A stretch of 58,044 nt of DNA from an uncultured Clostridia bacterium (GTDB lineage: Bacteria > Bacillota > Clostridia > Christensenellales > Pumilibacteraceae), in contig CANQFK010000008.1 of NCBI GenBank assembly GCA_947598585.1, forward strand, positions 1-58,044, given 5' to 3'. The notes beneath the pieces were generated by a model, which saw only the letters and a list, made by a program, of their open reading frames with translations, was not told the origin of the DNA and made no database searches. Position 1 is the first letter of the stretch; each line of letters opens with the position of its first letter. Below are positions 36,307-44,590 of the stretch, piece by piece. The position numbers and the translations under genes were made by a program.

Positions 36307-37959
36307 CTATTCGCTCATAAGCGAAATGAGTTCGTTTATGCTTGTAGTGCCGTTAAGTACGAGTTCGCGGCAGGCTTTCCAAAGCGGTACCATGCCGTTT
36401 TTTATGGCAAGTTCTTTGAGTTCTTCAAGATACGAGCGATCGTTTATCGCGAATCTCATCTTATCGTTGAGATACATGATCTCATGAACAGCCGTTCGCC
36501 CTTTGTAGCCTGTGTTGTTGCAATAGGAGCAGCCTTTTGCTCGATATATCTCCACTGGTTCGCGCTTTCCCAATATATTCATTTCGGATCTGTCGGCAAG
36601 CGACTTTTCTTTGCATTTCGGGCATAGCTTTTTGACAAGTCGCTGAGATATAACGCCTACGACGGCGTCCGCGACAAGGTATGGCTCTATTCCCATATCG
36701 ATAAGCCTGTTTATCGAACCGGGAGCGTCGTTGGTGTGAAGAGTGGACAGTACGAGATGTCCCGTTATGGCGGCGCGAATGGCTATCCGTGCCGTTTCTT
36801 CGTCGCGTATTTCTCCGATCATTATGATATTCGGATCTTGTCTTAATATACTTCTCAGAGCATTTGCGAATGTAAGGTCGGCTTTGGGATTGACTTGCGT
36901 TTGGTTTATCCCGGGCAGAGTGTATTCCACTGGGTCTTCTACGGTAACGATATTTACCGCTTCCTTATTCAGTTCTTTCAAAAAGGAGTATAGCGTAGTG
37001 GTCTTGCCGCAACCGGTCGGTCCCGTGAGCAGAACGATCCCATAGGGGTGGGACAATATCTTATCGACGTAAAAATTTTCTTTTTCGGTAAATCCGAGTT
37101 GAGCGCGGGTAAATCCGAACGCGCTTTTGTCGAGTATGCGTATTACGAGTTTTTCGCCGTAAACGGTGGGAAAAGTCGAAACGCGGAAGTCGTATCGGAT
37201 ATCGTTTATGAGCATATCTATGTGCCCGTCCTGAGGCAAGCGTCTTTCGGCAATATTTATGCTGGCTAAAATTTTAAGGCGCGCGCATATGGCGGGGTAG
37301 TAATCTATGGGAAATTCGGCTCGTTCGTGCAATGCGCCGTCGATCCTGTAACGCACCCGCACGCTTTTTTCAAACGGTTCTATGTGAATGTCGCTGGCAT
37401 TATAGGAAATGGATTCGTTCAACAGGGAGTCCACAAATTTTACCGCAGGAGTATTCAACGCCTCGAAAACGTTATTTTCTCGGTTCGTTTGTTCGGTACT
37501 CTTTTCGTTCAAATCGTTAAGGACTTCGGACGTGGACTTTACGGACAGCAATGAGGTGATTGCCTTTGCCATGAGTTCCTCGGAAATGAGTACGAAATCG
37601 AGTTTGCCCGTATGCACGGCTTTTATTGCGGATAGAGCCATAAAGTCGGTCGGATCGCAAACAGCCACAGTCAAAACGTCGTTATCGAGGGAAACGGGAA
37701 TGAATTTGTTTTTCGATATGGTGCTTTCCGTAAATTTTTCCGATAGCGTCGGATCGGGTCGCAGATCTTCTATATGAAACACCGGCAAGCCGTAATATTC
37801 GCCCATTACGGTAAGAACGTCGTCCGAACCGCAATAACCTTCGCGGGCGATAACTTCCCAAGGCGAAACGTTTGCGCATAAGGAGAGCAGTTTTTCCTTG
37901 TCCTCTTTCGGGACAAAATCGTTGGCTATAAATTCGTCTATGATCCTTTCCTTAAACAT
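36307..37959 (-). CDS. pilB: Type IV pilus / type II secretion assembly ATPase (PilB/GspE)
   Basis: 550 residues. N-terminal MshEN/GspE_N domain (about 1-150), then the motor domain: Walker A GPTGCGKT (313-320), Asp box, Walker B IIMIGEIRD (378-386), His box HLVLSTLHTND (401-411). A tetracysteine zinc site is CPKC (446-449) with CSYC (477-480). Full-length GspE/PilB rather than the short ComGA form. Powers assembly of a pilus or pseudopilus. Last gene of the minus-strand cassette, three bases after pilC. Confidence 0.93.
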   Translation of the reverse strand: MFKERIIDEFIANDFVPKEDKEKLLSLCANVSPWEVIAREGYCGSDDVLTVMGEYYGLPVFHIEDLRPDPTLSEKFTESTISKNKFIPVSLDNDVLTVAVCDPTDFMALSAIKAVHTGKLDFVLISEELMAKAITSLLSVKSTSEVLNDLNEKSTEQTNRENNVFEALNTPAVKFVDSLLNESISYNASDIHIEPFEKSVRVRYRIDGALHERAEFPIDYYPAICARLKILASINIAERRLPQDGHIDMLINDIRYDFRVSTFPTVYGEKLVIRILDKSAFGFTRAQLGFTEKENFYVDKILSHPYGIVLLTGPTGCGKTTTLYSFLKELNKEAVNIVTVEDPVEYTLPGINQTQVNPKADLTFANALRSILRQDPNIIMIGEIRDEETARIAIRAAITGHLVLSTLHTNDAPGSINRLIDMGIEPYLVADAVVGVISQRLVKKLCPKCKEKSLADRSEMNILGKREPVEIYRAKGCSYCNNTGYKGRTAVHEIMYLNDKMRFAINDRSYLEELKELAIKNGMVPLWKACRELVLNGTTSINELISLMSE

Positions 37960-37962
37960 TTT

Positions 37963-39183
37963 TCACCTTCCGAGAGTGTTGATGATATTCAGAATGGGGC
38001 TGAATACGGACAACATAATTATCGCTATGATCGCGCCCATAACGCAGATTATGATCGGTTCCAATAGGGATGTCAATCTGCCAAGCGATGTTTCCACGCG
38101 CCCGTCGAAATACGCCGCCGATTTCTTGAAGAGTTTGCCGATAGAACCGCTTTTTTCGCCGACAGCCATCATTTGATTTACCATTTCGGGAAAAACTTTG
38201 TATTTTCTGAACGAAGATGAAATGGTATGGCCGTTTTTTATATCTCTTAACGCAAGCATATACTTTCTTTGAATGTATTTATTGTTTATAAGATCGCCCA
38301 TTATTTCGAGCGATTTCGTCACATCGACTCCGCCCGAGATGAGCGCGCTGAACCCGCGTGTGAATTTTGATGTGGCAAGATTTATCGTTACCGTTCGCAC
38401 GACAGGCAACTTTGATTTGATCATATCCCATACATATTTGACCTGTTCGAGGCGGAAGAGCAGCATAATTATGAGAATCAGGGCGACAGCGCCGAGAGCA
38501 ATATATGTAAAGTTGGCGGTAAATCGGTCGCTTAGTCGTAAAATAAATTCGGTTATAGGCGGCATTTCGGTGTTGAGTTTTTCGAGTGTGGTTTTGAATA
38601 TCGGTATTATTGTAGTAATAAGCACCACGATCAATGCGGCGGTAAGGATCGCAAGCATAGCAGGGTATATGAGCGCGCTTTGCGCCTTTTTCTTTATATA
38701 GTTCTCGTGTTCGAAAAAATCCGCGACTTCGCTCAAAATTGTGTCCAACATTCCGCTTATTTCGCCGACGTAAACCATATTAACAAAAAGTTCGGGGAAT
38801 ATCCTTTTGTGCTTTGCGAACGCTTCGCTCAGCAGTATGCCCGATTTGACGTCGTTTTGTACGGCAATGAGCGCTTTTCGCATTGCTTTGGATTGCTTTT
38901 GTTCCATGAGTGCGGTCAATGCTTCCGTGATAGGTATTCCCACCGTCAACATTATGGAAAGTTCTCTTGCAAACGCGGCAATTTCCATATTTCTGTTGAT
39001 ATACGGCATCGAAAAGAATTGAGAGCCGTCGGAGGCAAGTTTACATGATTTCAGGTACAGATCGGCCTCGATAAGGATCTTGCGCAAGTTTTCTTCGTCG
39101 GTGGCGAGCATTACGCCTTTCGTTTCGTTATTATTTACGTCGACGGCGACATATTTGTATTTTTTGACTTCTTTTTTAGGCAT
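37963..39183 (-). CDS. pilC: Pilus/secretion inner-membrane platform protein (PilC/GspF)
   Basis: 406 residues. Two repeated GspF domains, each with membrane helices: AFARELSIMLTVGIPITEALTAL, then the second half FTRGFSALISGGVDVTKSLEIMG. The C-terminus EPIIICVMGAIIAIIMLSVFSPILNI is the family signature. The ATG at 39183 has GGAGG six bases upstream; a TTG one codon earlier is rejected. Overlaps the preceding gene by eight bases. Confidence 0.92.
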   Translation of the reverse strand: MPKKEVKKYKYVAVDVNNNETKGVMLATDEENLRKILIEADLYLKSCKLASDGSQFFSMPYINRNMEIAAFARELSIMLTVGIPITEALTALMEQKQSKAMRKALIAVQNDVKSGILLSEAFAKHKRIFPELFVNMVYVGEISGMLDTILSEVADFFEHENYIKKKAQSALIYPAMLAILTAALIVVLITTIIPIFKTTLEKLNTEMPPITEFILRLSDRFTANFTYIALGAVALILIIMLLFRLEQVKYVWDMIKSKLPVVRTVTINLATSKFTRGFSALISGGVDVTKSLEIMGDLINNKYIQRKYMLALRDIKNGHTISSSFRKYKVFPEMVNQMMAVGEKSGSIGKLFKKSAAYFDGRVETSLGRLTSLLEPIIICVMGAIIAIIMLSVFSPILNIINTLGR

Positions 39184-39586
39184 CAATTTCCTCCATTTCC
39201 CATCTGACGACCTTTCTTTGGTTATTTATGATCACCATAAGTTTGTAATTTTCGTCGCTTACCTCTAACGCAGGACCTTCTTCGGCGATAGTCATAAATT
39301 TCAATTTGAAAATGTTATCCTCATATTCGACCGTCCGATTATTGCTGTCGATTATTTCGACCTTAAAACCGTATTTTTCAAGATCCGCGTCCAAATTCGT
39401 TTCTGATGATAACCAGATATCCGCGATCTGCGTGCAAATTCTTTGACTGTATGAGTTTTCGGAGTAGGTGCTTATATACGTCACTTCCGCAAGCATATCA
39501 GTGGTGATCAAGGCGCAAATGGCAAAAACTATTATCATGATCATCACGGTGTAAAACAAAGCGAAACCTTTATTGTTTTTCTTCAT
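39176..39586 (-). CDS. Atypical prepilin-like protein (PilX/GspK-like?)
   Basis: 136 residues. N-terminus KKNNKGFALFYTVMIMIIVFAICALI has the prepilin-type basic leader and hydrophobic helix, but the residue at position +5 after the expected cleavage is Tyr, not Glu. Such loss of Glu5 is seen in tip subunits (GspK, PilX) that need not be extracted by a neighbour. It lies between a normal pseudopilin and pilC, overlapping both. Minor tip pseudopilin is an inference. Confidence 0.7.
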   Translation of the reverse strand: MKKNNKGFALFYTVMIMIIVFAICALITTDMLAEVTYISTYSENSYSQRICTQIADIWLSSETNLDADLEKYGFKVEIIDSNNRTVEYEDNIFKLKFMTIAEEGPALEVSDENYKLMVIINNQRKVVRWEMEEIDA

Positions 39587-40056
39587 ATTTTCTCCTTGAA
39601 TGAGCCGACATAAGATATATGAGAAATTTCGTCATCTCCGCGCACCGCAACATCGAAAATAATTTTGTTTTCATCTATTGTAAATTTGTAAGTGCAAGTG
39701 TATTTTATGTTTTCGCTTTCGCTTTGAACATCACGAAAATCCTCGTTGAAAAATATAGTAGCATTCATCGCGTTGTTTTCGCTTTGAAATTGAATGGGAT
39801 ATTCAAAGGAGAAAGTGGTCATGGCGAGCGTATAAAAATTTTCTTCCAGTTCATCGAGATCGGAACTTTTTGCCGCAGAGGATCGAAAAAGTACGACTGA
39901 ATTTTCGCATAGACTTTCTGCGAAAAATTTATCGGCGGTGCTTTCGGTGAGATCTCTGTTCGTGATTATAAGGCTCGACACGACAACGGACATTATCGAA
40001 ATTATGGTAACGGTTATTAAAATTTCCACCAAGGTAAAACCATTTTTATTGCGCAT
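39583..40056 (-). CDS. Type IV prepilin-like protein (pseudopilin)
   Basis: 157 residues. Class III signal MRNKNG|FTLVEILITVTIISIM with Glu5 kept, followed by a hydrophobic helix and a small globular domain of beta strands without the Cys pair of major pilins. A minor (pseudo)pilin is likely. Overlaps the previous gene by 11 bases and the next by four. Confidence 0.85.
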   Translation of the reverse strand: MRNKNGFTLVEILITVTIISIMSVVVSSLIITNRDLTESTADKFFAESLCENSVVLFRSSAAKSSDLDELEENFYTLAMTTFSFEYPIQFQSENNAMNATIFFNEDFRDVQSESENIKYTCTYKFTIDENKIIFDVAVRGDDEISHISYVGSFKEKI

Positions 40057-40951
40057 CGAATAACAGGTCCTTTGTAATATATTTAGAGGTCAGCGCTCCG
40101 TAAAGTTCGAGATGGCGGGCGATCGTATCGTTTTTGACGCAAAAACGTTCCGCGTCGTTTAGGGAAAGCATTTCGGCATACTTGTCCGAAACGTTTATCT
40201 TCAAAGATAGTATATCCATATTATACTTTTCGTTTGCGACATGGCATAATTCGTCGAGCGATCGCATTATGCGATCGGCTACGTCGAACTTGCGATCCGA
40301 ACAGGCGCGCTTATGCGAGGGCAGAAAAGAGGGCGCGACCGTCTGTCCGAAAATATTTTCGCCGTACGGAAGAGAAGTGAAGCCCGTGAGCATAGAGTCC
40401 TTTATTATGACAACGTCGATCGAGGTTGGCTTTATATCCGCGAACAGTACGTTTTGTTTTTTGCCGTCGCATAGGTCGAGATAAGCAGCCGCCGTGGTCG
40501 CGGCAGAAAAGCCGATCTGTTTCGAGGAAAATTTGTACGGCTTAAACGCGCCGTTTACCGTTTCGATATGTTCGCGGCGGATCAAGAAAGCGGCATAAGC
40601 ATATCTGACTTTTTGAATGTTTATGGGAACGAACGCTATTTTAAACGACAGACTGTTTTTGTATCGATTGGCAATTTCGAGATCGAGCGTTTCGTTCAAT
40701 TTTTTGCCTTTGAACGAGGGTATTTCTATATAATCGCAGACGGCATAATTATTCGGCAGAACGAACACGGCGGACGCGGGCAGAATATCATGACTGTCCG
40801 TAAAAGCGCTCAATCCCGCTCGCAATGCGTTGCAAAGATCGGCGGATCCTTGCGGTATGTCGTAAGATACGAGATCGAGGACATTCTTCTTTGTATATAA
40901 TATTTTTATTTTATGTTCGTGTTCATCTATCGTAATGGCGATTTTGTTCAT
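40046..40951 (-). CDS. PilM-like actin-fold protein (tentative)
   Basis: 301 residues, soluble, without membrane segment. The domain order with repeated beta-rich strands (KIAITIDEHEHKIKILY, then QNVLFADIKPTSIDVVIIKDSMLTGFTSLPYG) resembles PilM, an actin-like cytosolic protein that recruits PilN/PilO to the pilus base. No phosphate-loop residues are clear. No pilN or pilO is present, so the match is by context and strand pattern only. Overlaps neighbours by 4 and 11 bases. Confidence 0.55.
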   Translation of the reverse strand: MNKIAITIDEHEHKIKILYTKKNVLDLVSYDIPQGSADLCNALRAGLSAFTDSHDILPASAVFVLPNNYAVCDYIEIPSFKGKKLNETLDLEIANRYKNSLSFKIAFVPINIQKVRYAYAAFLIRREHIETVNGAFKPYKFSSKQIGFSAATTAAAYLDLCDGKKQNVLFADIKPTSIDVVIIKDSMLTGFTSLPYGENIFGQTVAPSFLPSHKRACSDRKFDVADRIMRSLDELCHVANEKYNMDILSLKINVSDKYAEMLSLNDAERFCVKNDTIARHLELYGALTSKYITKDLLFDAQ

Positions 40952-41445
40952 AACTTCTCCAACAAAAGCGAACTCTCCGCAAATTCTATACCTGCGGCGC
41001 GCAAATAATAAACGATATTATGTTCGTACTCCGTGTTTTCAAACGATATTTTGCAACTGAGGATATCGTCGTGGATCTTGAATTTTATATTGACCGCGGC
41101 GCTGAGCAGAACGGAAAATTCATTTTCCTTTTCTCCGTAATTCAAAGCGCTGTCCGAAAATTCGACTTTGTAGATTATATCGGCATTCTTATCCGAGATC
41201 TCTATTTTTTGTTCGCTGATCGAGAAAATATATTCGGAAGAGTCGTATTTTAAAATTTGATCGAGCGCGGTTTTTATGCGAATTATTTCGCTTTGAGCGC
41301 CCGAATCCAATTGCGATCTTTCCTCGATCTTGTTCACGGAAATGATGATCGACGTAAGTACGGCGGTCAAAATGCCGATAAGCGCCATAGAAATAATAAG
41401 TTCCGCAAGCGTAAAACCTTTATTGTTTTTAGGTGCGTGATCCAT
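40948..41445 (-). CDS. Type IV prepilin-like protein (pseudopilin), first gene of the cassette
   Basis: 165 residues. Leader MDHAPKNNKG|FTLAELIISMALIGILTAVL has the class III cleavage site and Glu5. The rest is beta-rich with no Cys pair, so it could be a minor or the main pseudopilin. The -10 TATACT (41452-41457, minus) ends six bases before the ATG and there is no Shine-Dalgarno, so the operon mRNA is predicted leaderless. Tandem Spo0A boxes lie just upstream. Overlaps the next gene by four bases. Confidence 0.85.
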   Translation of the reverse strand: MDHAPKNNKGFTLAELIISMALIGILTAVLTSIIISVNKIEERSQLDSGAQSEIIRIKTALDQILKYDSSEYIFSISEQKIEISDKNADIIYKVEFSDSALNYGEKENEFSVLLSAAVNIKFKIHDDILSCKISFENTEYEHNIVYYLRAAGIEFAESSLLLEKL

Positions 41446-41451
41446 AGCGTA

Positions 41452-41479
41452 AGTATAACATAAAACGCCATAAAATCAA
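41452..41479 (-). promoter_or_regulatory. Promoter of the pilus operon, predicted leaderless
   Basis: On the minus strand TTGATT (41479-41474), 16 bases, TATACT (41457-41452), six bases, ATG ending at 41445. Confidence 0.6.
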
Positions 41480-41486
41480 AATACAA

Positions 41487-41503
41487 TTCGACAAATTTCG
41501 ACG
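41487..41503. promoter_or_regulatory. Tandem Spo0A boxes
   Basis: TTCGACA (41487-41493) and TTCGACG (41497-41503); on the minus strand CGTCGAA and TGTCGAA. Exact and one-mismatch copies of the 0A box (TGTCGAA), with a 10-base period, the geometry bound by Spo0A dimers. The boxes end eight bases upstream of the pilus operon -35 and lie about 135-150 bases upstream of spoIIGA. Confidence 0.65.
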
Positions 41504-41583
41504 CCGAATTTAGCTTTTTTGCTTAAATAGGCAAAGCGCTTTTTGTTTCCGGAGCTAAAAGCGATTATCGTCTTGTTTTGTAT

Positions 41584-41631
41584 TTTTTCGGCATTGCATT
41601 GTTTTTTTCGCCTTGAAAAAAGCATTATAGT
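41584..41631 (+). promoter_or_regulatory. spoIIGA promoter with spoIIG-like spacing and 0A-like boxes
   Basis: -10 TATAGT (41626-41631) ends six bases before the ATG. A possible -35 TTGTTT (41599-41604) is 21 bases away, similar to the unusually long spacing of the Spo0A-activated spoIIG promoter in Bacillus. TTTTTCGGCA (41584-41593) and TTTTTTCGCC (from 41603) resemble 0A boxes, 20 bases apart, overlapping the -35 region. Confidence 0.5.
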
Positions 41632-41637
41632 GGACGC

Positions 41638-42456
41638 ATGACGGTTTACATAGAGTATGTGATTTTGGATAATTTTACGTTCACGTCGCTAATTTGCTAT
41701 TTGAGTTATAAGATCATGCGCGAAAAGGCGAGAAAGGCGAGGACGGCGGTCGCGACGACTGTGGGGACGGTGTGCGCGGTCATGTATCCGTTCATAAAAA
41801 ACGCGGCTGTTATTTTGATTTTCAAAGCGGCGCTCTTTGCGATCATGTGCGTAATACTCTATATAAAGATCCCGAAATTTTTTCTTCATTCCGCAGTTTT
41901 TTTGCTCTCAACGGGAATAATCGGCGGGATCCAATTCATGATAGCGTTTTTGGTCCACGGGAATGCCTTTGACGCATTGAGATTGCCCGTAAGCGATCTG
42001 CCTTTAAGCGTGTTTTTCCTTACTTCGTTATCGATATTTTTATGCGCAAAAAAATTGATGAAAGGCATTAACGCGCATAGAACGGAGCGCAATTTTATTT
42101 ATGATATGAAATTGACGGTCGGGGACAAAAGCAAGATCTTGCGCGGGCTTGTGGATACGGGCAACACGGTAAGGGCGGAAAGAGATGTTATATTCATAAG
42201 CAGTTCGGCGGCCCTGGATATGATGGGTATGGAATTTGCCAAATTTTTGACCGAAAAAAACGCTTCCTCTATCATTGTGCATACCGCAATAGGCGACAAA
42301 AAAATTATTTTGTTGCCGGGGCAAATCGAATTATATTTGGCGGAGGACGAGCATATATTTATTGATGTACAAGTTGGTATAGGTAATATAAAAAACAACA
42401 ATGAATATGAGGCAATTTTGCCGTTGTCCGTACTCGATAAGGAGAAAGCATTATGA
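41638..42456 (+). CDS. spoIIGA: Sporulation sigma-E factor-processing peptidase SpoIIGA
   Basis: 272 residues. Five membrane helices in the N-terminal half (to about residue 137), then a cytosolic aspartic-protease-like domain with LVDTGN (Asp173-Thr174-Gly175), equivalent to the catalytic Asp of Bacillus SpoIIGA. Cleaves pro-sigma-E in the mother cell on a signal from the forespore. Starts with no Shine-Dalgarno, six bases after a -10, so probably leaderless. Overlaps sigE by four bases (ATGA). Confidence 0.92.
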   Translation: MTVYIEYVILDNFTFTSLICYLSYKIMREKARKARTAVATTVGTVCAVMYPFIKNAAVILIFKAALFAIMCVILYIKIPKFFLHSAVFLLSTGIIGGIQFMIAFLVHGNAFDALRLPVSDLPLSVFFLTSLSIFLCAKKLMKGINAHRTERNFIYDMKLTVGDKSKILRGLVDTGNTVRAERDVIFISSSAALDMMGMEFAKFLTEKNASSIIVHTAIGDKKIILLPGQIELYLAEDEHIFIDVQVGIGNIKNNNEYEAILPLSVLDKEKAL

Positions 42457-43154
42457 ATATACTCAAAAAAATCAAAGAATGGTTAAACGCGCACAAAAAA
42501 GACGATCTTTTGTATTACATAACGGCGTCCGAGGCTCTTCCCATGCCGCTTAGCGCAGACGAGGAATGCGCAACTTTGCAAAGCCTTGTCAAGGGCGACG
42601 CTTCCGCCAAAACCGTCTTGGTGGAACGCAACCTCAGATTGGTGGTATACATTGCCCGCAAATTCGAAAACACGGGCGTGGATACGGACGATCTCATTTC
42701 GGTCGGAACGATAGGGCTCATAAAAGCGGTGGGGTCGTTTGACGCTACTAAAAATATAAAGCTGGCAACGTACGCGTCGAGATGTATAGAAAACGAAATA
42801 TTGATGTGTTTAAGACGCACTTCGAGATTAAAGAGCGAAGTGTCGCTCGATGAGCCGTTGAACGTCGATTGGGAGGGTAACGAGCTGCTTATGTCTGACA
42901 TACTTGGGACTGACGCCGATCTTGTGAGCAAAAATATCGAAACAAAAGTGGAAAAACAGCTTTTGTGGGAAGCATTGAGCAAACTGAATAAGCGTGAAAA
43001 ACTTATAATGAAATTGCGTTTCGGATTGTACGGCGATGAGGAAAAAACTCAAAAAGAGGTCGCCGATATGCTTGGGATATCGCAGTCGTACATATCTCGT
43101 CTTGAAAAGAAAATAATATTCAGGTTAAAAAAAGAAATTGCAAAGGCATTATAA
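42453..43154 (+). CDS. sigE: Mother-cell sporulation sigma factor SigE (pro-form)
   Basis: 233 residues. Region 2: [36 protein letters not shown]; region 4 helix-turn-helix near the C-terminus: [22 protein letters not shown]. The first 20 or so residues ([20 protein letters not shown]) form an amphipathic basic helix, the pro-sequence. By alignment with Bacillus pro-sigma-E, cleavage would fall before Tyr21-Tyr22, giving a slightly shorter pro-peptide. Co-transcribed with its protease spoIIGA. AAGGAGAAAG ribosome site. Confidence 0.96.
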   Translation: MNILKKIKEWLNAHKKDDLLYYITASEALPMPLSADEECATLQSLVKGDASAKTVLVERNLRLVVYIARKFENTGVDTDDLISVGTIGLIKAVGSFDATKNIKLATYASRCIENEILMCLRRTSRLKSEVSLDEPLNVDWEGNELLMSDILGTDADLVSKNIETKVEKQLLWEALSKLNKREKLIMKLRFGLYGDEEKTQKEVADMLGISQSYISRLEKKIIFRLKKEIAKAL

Positions 43155-43181
43155 AAAGCCGCATTATAAAATGCGACTTTT
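43155..43181. terminator. Terminator between convergent sigE and sigG
   Basis: AAAGCCGCATT pairs with AATGCGACTTT (one mismatch) around loop ATAA, with T and A runs at the ends. It fills most of the 38 bases between the two stop codons. Confidence 0.6.
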
Positions 43182-43192
43182 GATAAGAAATT

Positions 43193-43966
43193 TCAACTGA
43201 TATATTTTTTTACAGAGGACAGCGCGGCTTTTTCCAATCTGCTTACTTGCGCCTGAGAGATTCCTATCTCTTCCGAAACTTCTATTTGTGTTTTGCCCTC
43301 ATAAAAGCGCAGGCTTATGATCTGTCTTTCCCTTTCGCTCAGTTTTGCGACCGCCTCTTGCAGCGAAACGGAAGTGAGCCAATTTTCATCGGTGTTTTTG
43401 GAGTCGGATATCTGATCCATGATCATGACCGTTTCGCTCCCGTCATGGTAAATAGGGTCGAATAGCGAAACGGGATCGCTTATCGCGTCCATAGCGTAAA
43501 CTACGCTTTGATAGGGAATGTCGAGCATGGCGGCAATTTGCTCCATGGTCGCTTCACGGTTGGTGGTGCTTTCGATCTGTTGTCGCGCTTGCAACACCTT
43601 GTAAGCCGTGTCCCTTATCGATCGGCTTATGCGGACATGTGAATTGTCCCGCAAAAAGCGCCGTATTTCTCCTATGATCATAGGAACGGCATAAGTGGAA
43701 AACTTCAAATTCAACGATGTATCGAAGTTTTCGGTCGCCTTTATAAGTCCGATGCAACCGACTTGAAAAATATCGTCAATGCTTTCTTTTTTGCCGGAAA
43801 ACCTTTGAATGATGCTGAGTACCAATCTGAGGTTTGCCATTAAAAAATCTTCGCGCGCACGTTCGTCGCCCGCGTGAGCCTTTTTTAACAATTCCATGCT
43901 TTCTTCATGGCTCAGTCTCGGGAGCTTCGACGTGTCTATACCGCAAATTTCAACTCTGCTGTTCAT
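43193..43966 (-). CDS. sigG: Late forespore sigma factor SigG
   Basis: 257 residues, no pro-sequence. The N-terminus NSRVEICGIDTSKLPRLSHEE is almost signature-like for sigma-G. LRLVLSIIQRF, IDDIFQVGCIGLIKATENFD, FSTYAVPMIIGEIRRFLRDN and SEEIGISQAQVSRLEKAAL follow. Directs late forespore genes such as spoVA. It lies tail-to-tail with sigE; in Bacillus and most Clostridia sigG follows sigE in the same direction, so a local inversion is likely. CGGAGGT ribosome site. Confidence 0.97.
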   Translation of the reverse strand: MNSRVEICGIDTSKLPRLSHEESMELLKKAHAGDERAREDFLMANLRLVLSIIQRFSGKKESIDDIFQVGCIGLIKATENFDTSLNLKFSTYAVPMIIGEIRRFLRDNSHVRISRSIRDTAYKVLQARQQIESTTNREATMEQIAAMLDIPYQSVVYAMDAISDPVSLFDPIYHDGSETVMIMDQISDSKNTDENWLTSVSLQEAVAKLSERERQIISLRFYEGKTQIEVSEEIGISQAQVSRLEKAALSSVKKYIS

Positions 43967-44074
43967 AATACCTCCGAATTTATTTTCGGCTTAAAAGCGT
44001 TGAAATATCCCCATAAGACAAAATATTTCGCAATAATTGTCGAATGACGGCATATATATTTTCAGAGGTGAAAT

Positions 44075-44533
44075 ATGTCGGAAATTCGAGAGCTTTCGTT
44101 TTGCGAGCTGCGGCGAAAGGATATAGTCAGTATAAACGACGGCAGAAAGCTCGGACGGATAGTTGATCTTGTTTTTTCTCCGAGCGGCAAGGTGCAGGGG
44201 ATCGTGGCACCGTACGGTAAAAAATTTTTTATCTTCAACTCACAGGAGGTCTACATACCTTATTCCAATATCAAGACAATAGGAGAGGATATCATTCTCG
44301 TCGACATAGACGTTGGCTTAGGCAGCAGCCCTCGGCAACATTATCGCCCGATAGAGAATGATCATGATGATCGCGAAAGACATAAAAATTGTCCTCCCGT
44401 CGAAAGAGCAAGACCTGAAACGGACGATTCGGGCGGTTGTGACGGCAGATGCGATAAATGTATGCTCTTCGACTGCGAGAATCGGTGGAAAAAACAAAAT
44501 ACGGTATATATCGATAACGCACCATACAAGTAA
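44075..44533 (+). CDS. ylmC: YlmC/YmxH-family PRC-barrel protein with Cys-rich tail
   Basis: 152 residues. The N-terminal 85 residues are a PRC-barrel (SFCELRRKDIVSINDGRKLGRIVDLVFSPSGKVQGIV) of the YlmC/YmxH sporulation family, found beside sigG and nrdR in many spore-formers. A C-terminal extension of about 65 residues is polar and ends with a compact cysteine cluster: Cys122, Cys126, Cys129, Cys134 (CDGRCDKCMLFDC). Usual YlmC is about 80-90 residues, so the tail is extra and may bind metal. CAGAGGTG ribosome site. Confidence 0.85.
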   Translation: MSEIRELSFCELRRKDIVSINDGRKLGRIVDLVFSPSGKVQGIVAPYGKKFFIFNSQEVYIPYSNIKTIGEDIILVDIDVGLGSSPRQHYRPIENDHDDRERHKNCPPVERARPETDDSGGCDGRCDKCMLFDCENRWKKQNTVYIDNAPYK

Positions 44534-44562
44534 TTGACATTTTGACGATAAAATGTTAAACT
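44534..44562 (+). promoter_or_regulatory. Sigma-A promoter of nrdR
   Basis: TTGACA (44534-44539), 17 bases, TAAACT (44557-44562). AAGGAGGGG precedes the nrdR ATG at 44591. Confidence 0.7.
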
Positions 44563-44590
44563 ATAAGTAACTAAGCCAAGGAGGGGTAGT

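Noticed and set aside
44038-44044. Single TGTCGAA (Spo0A-box-like) upstream of ylmC
   Set aside because: A single 7-base match is expected several times by chance in a window this size, and no second box lies at 10 bases.
43967-44074. Possible sigma-F/G promoter upstream of sigG
   Set aside because: CGAAAATAA resembles part of a -10, but no convincing -35 was found at the right distance.
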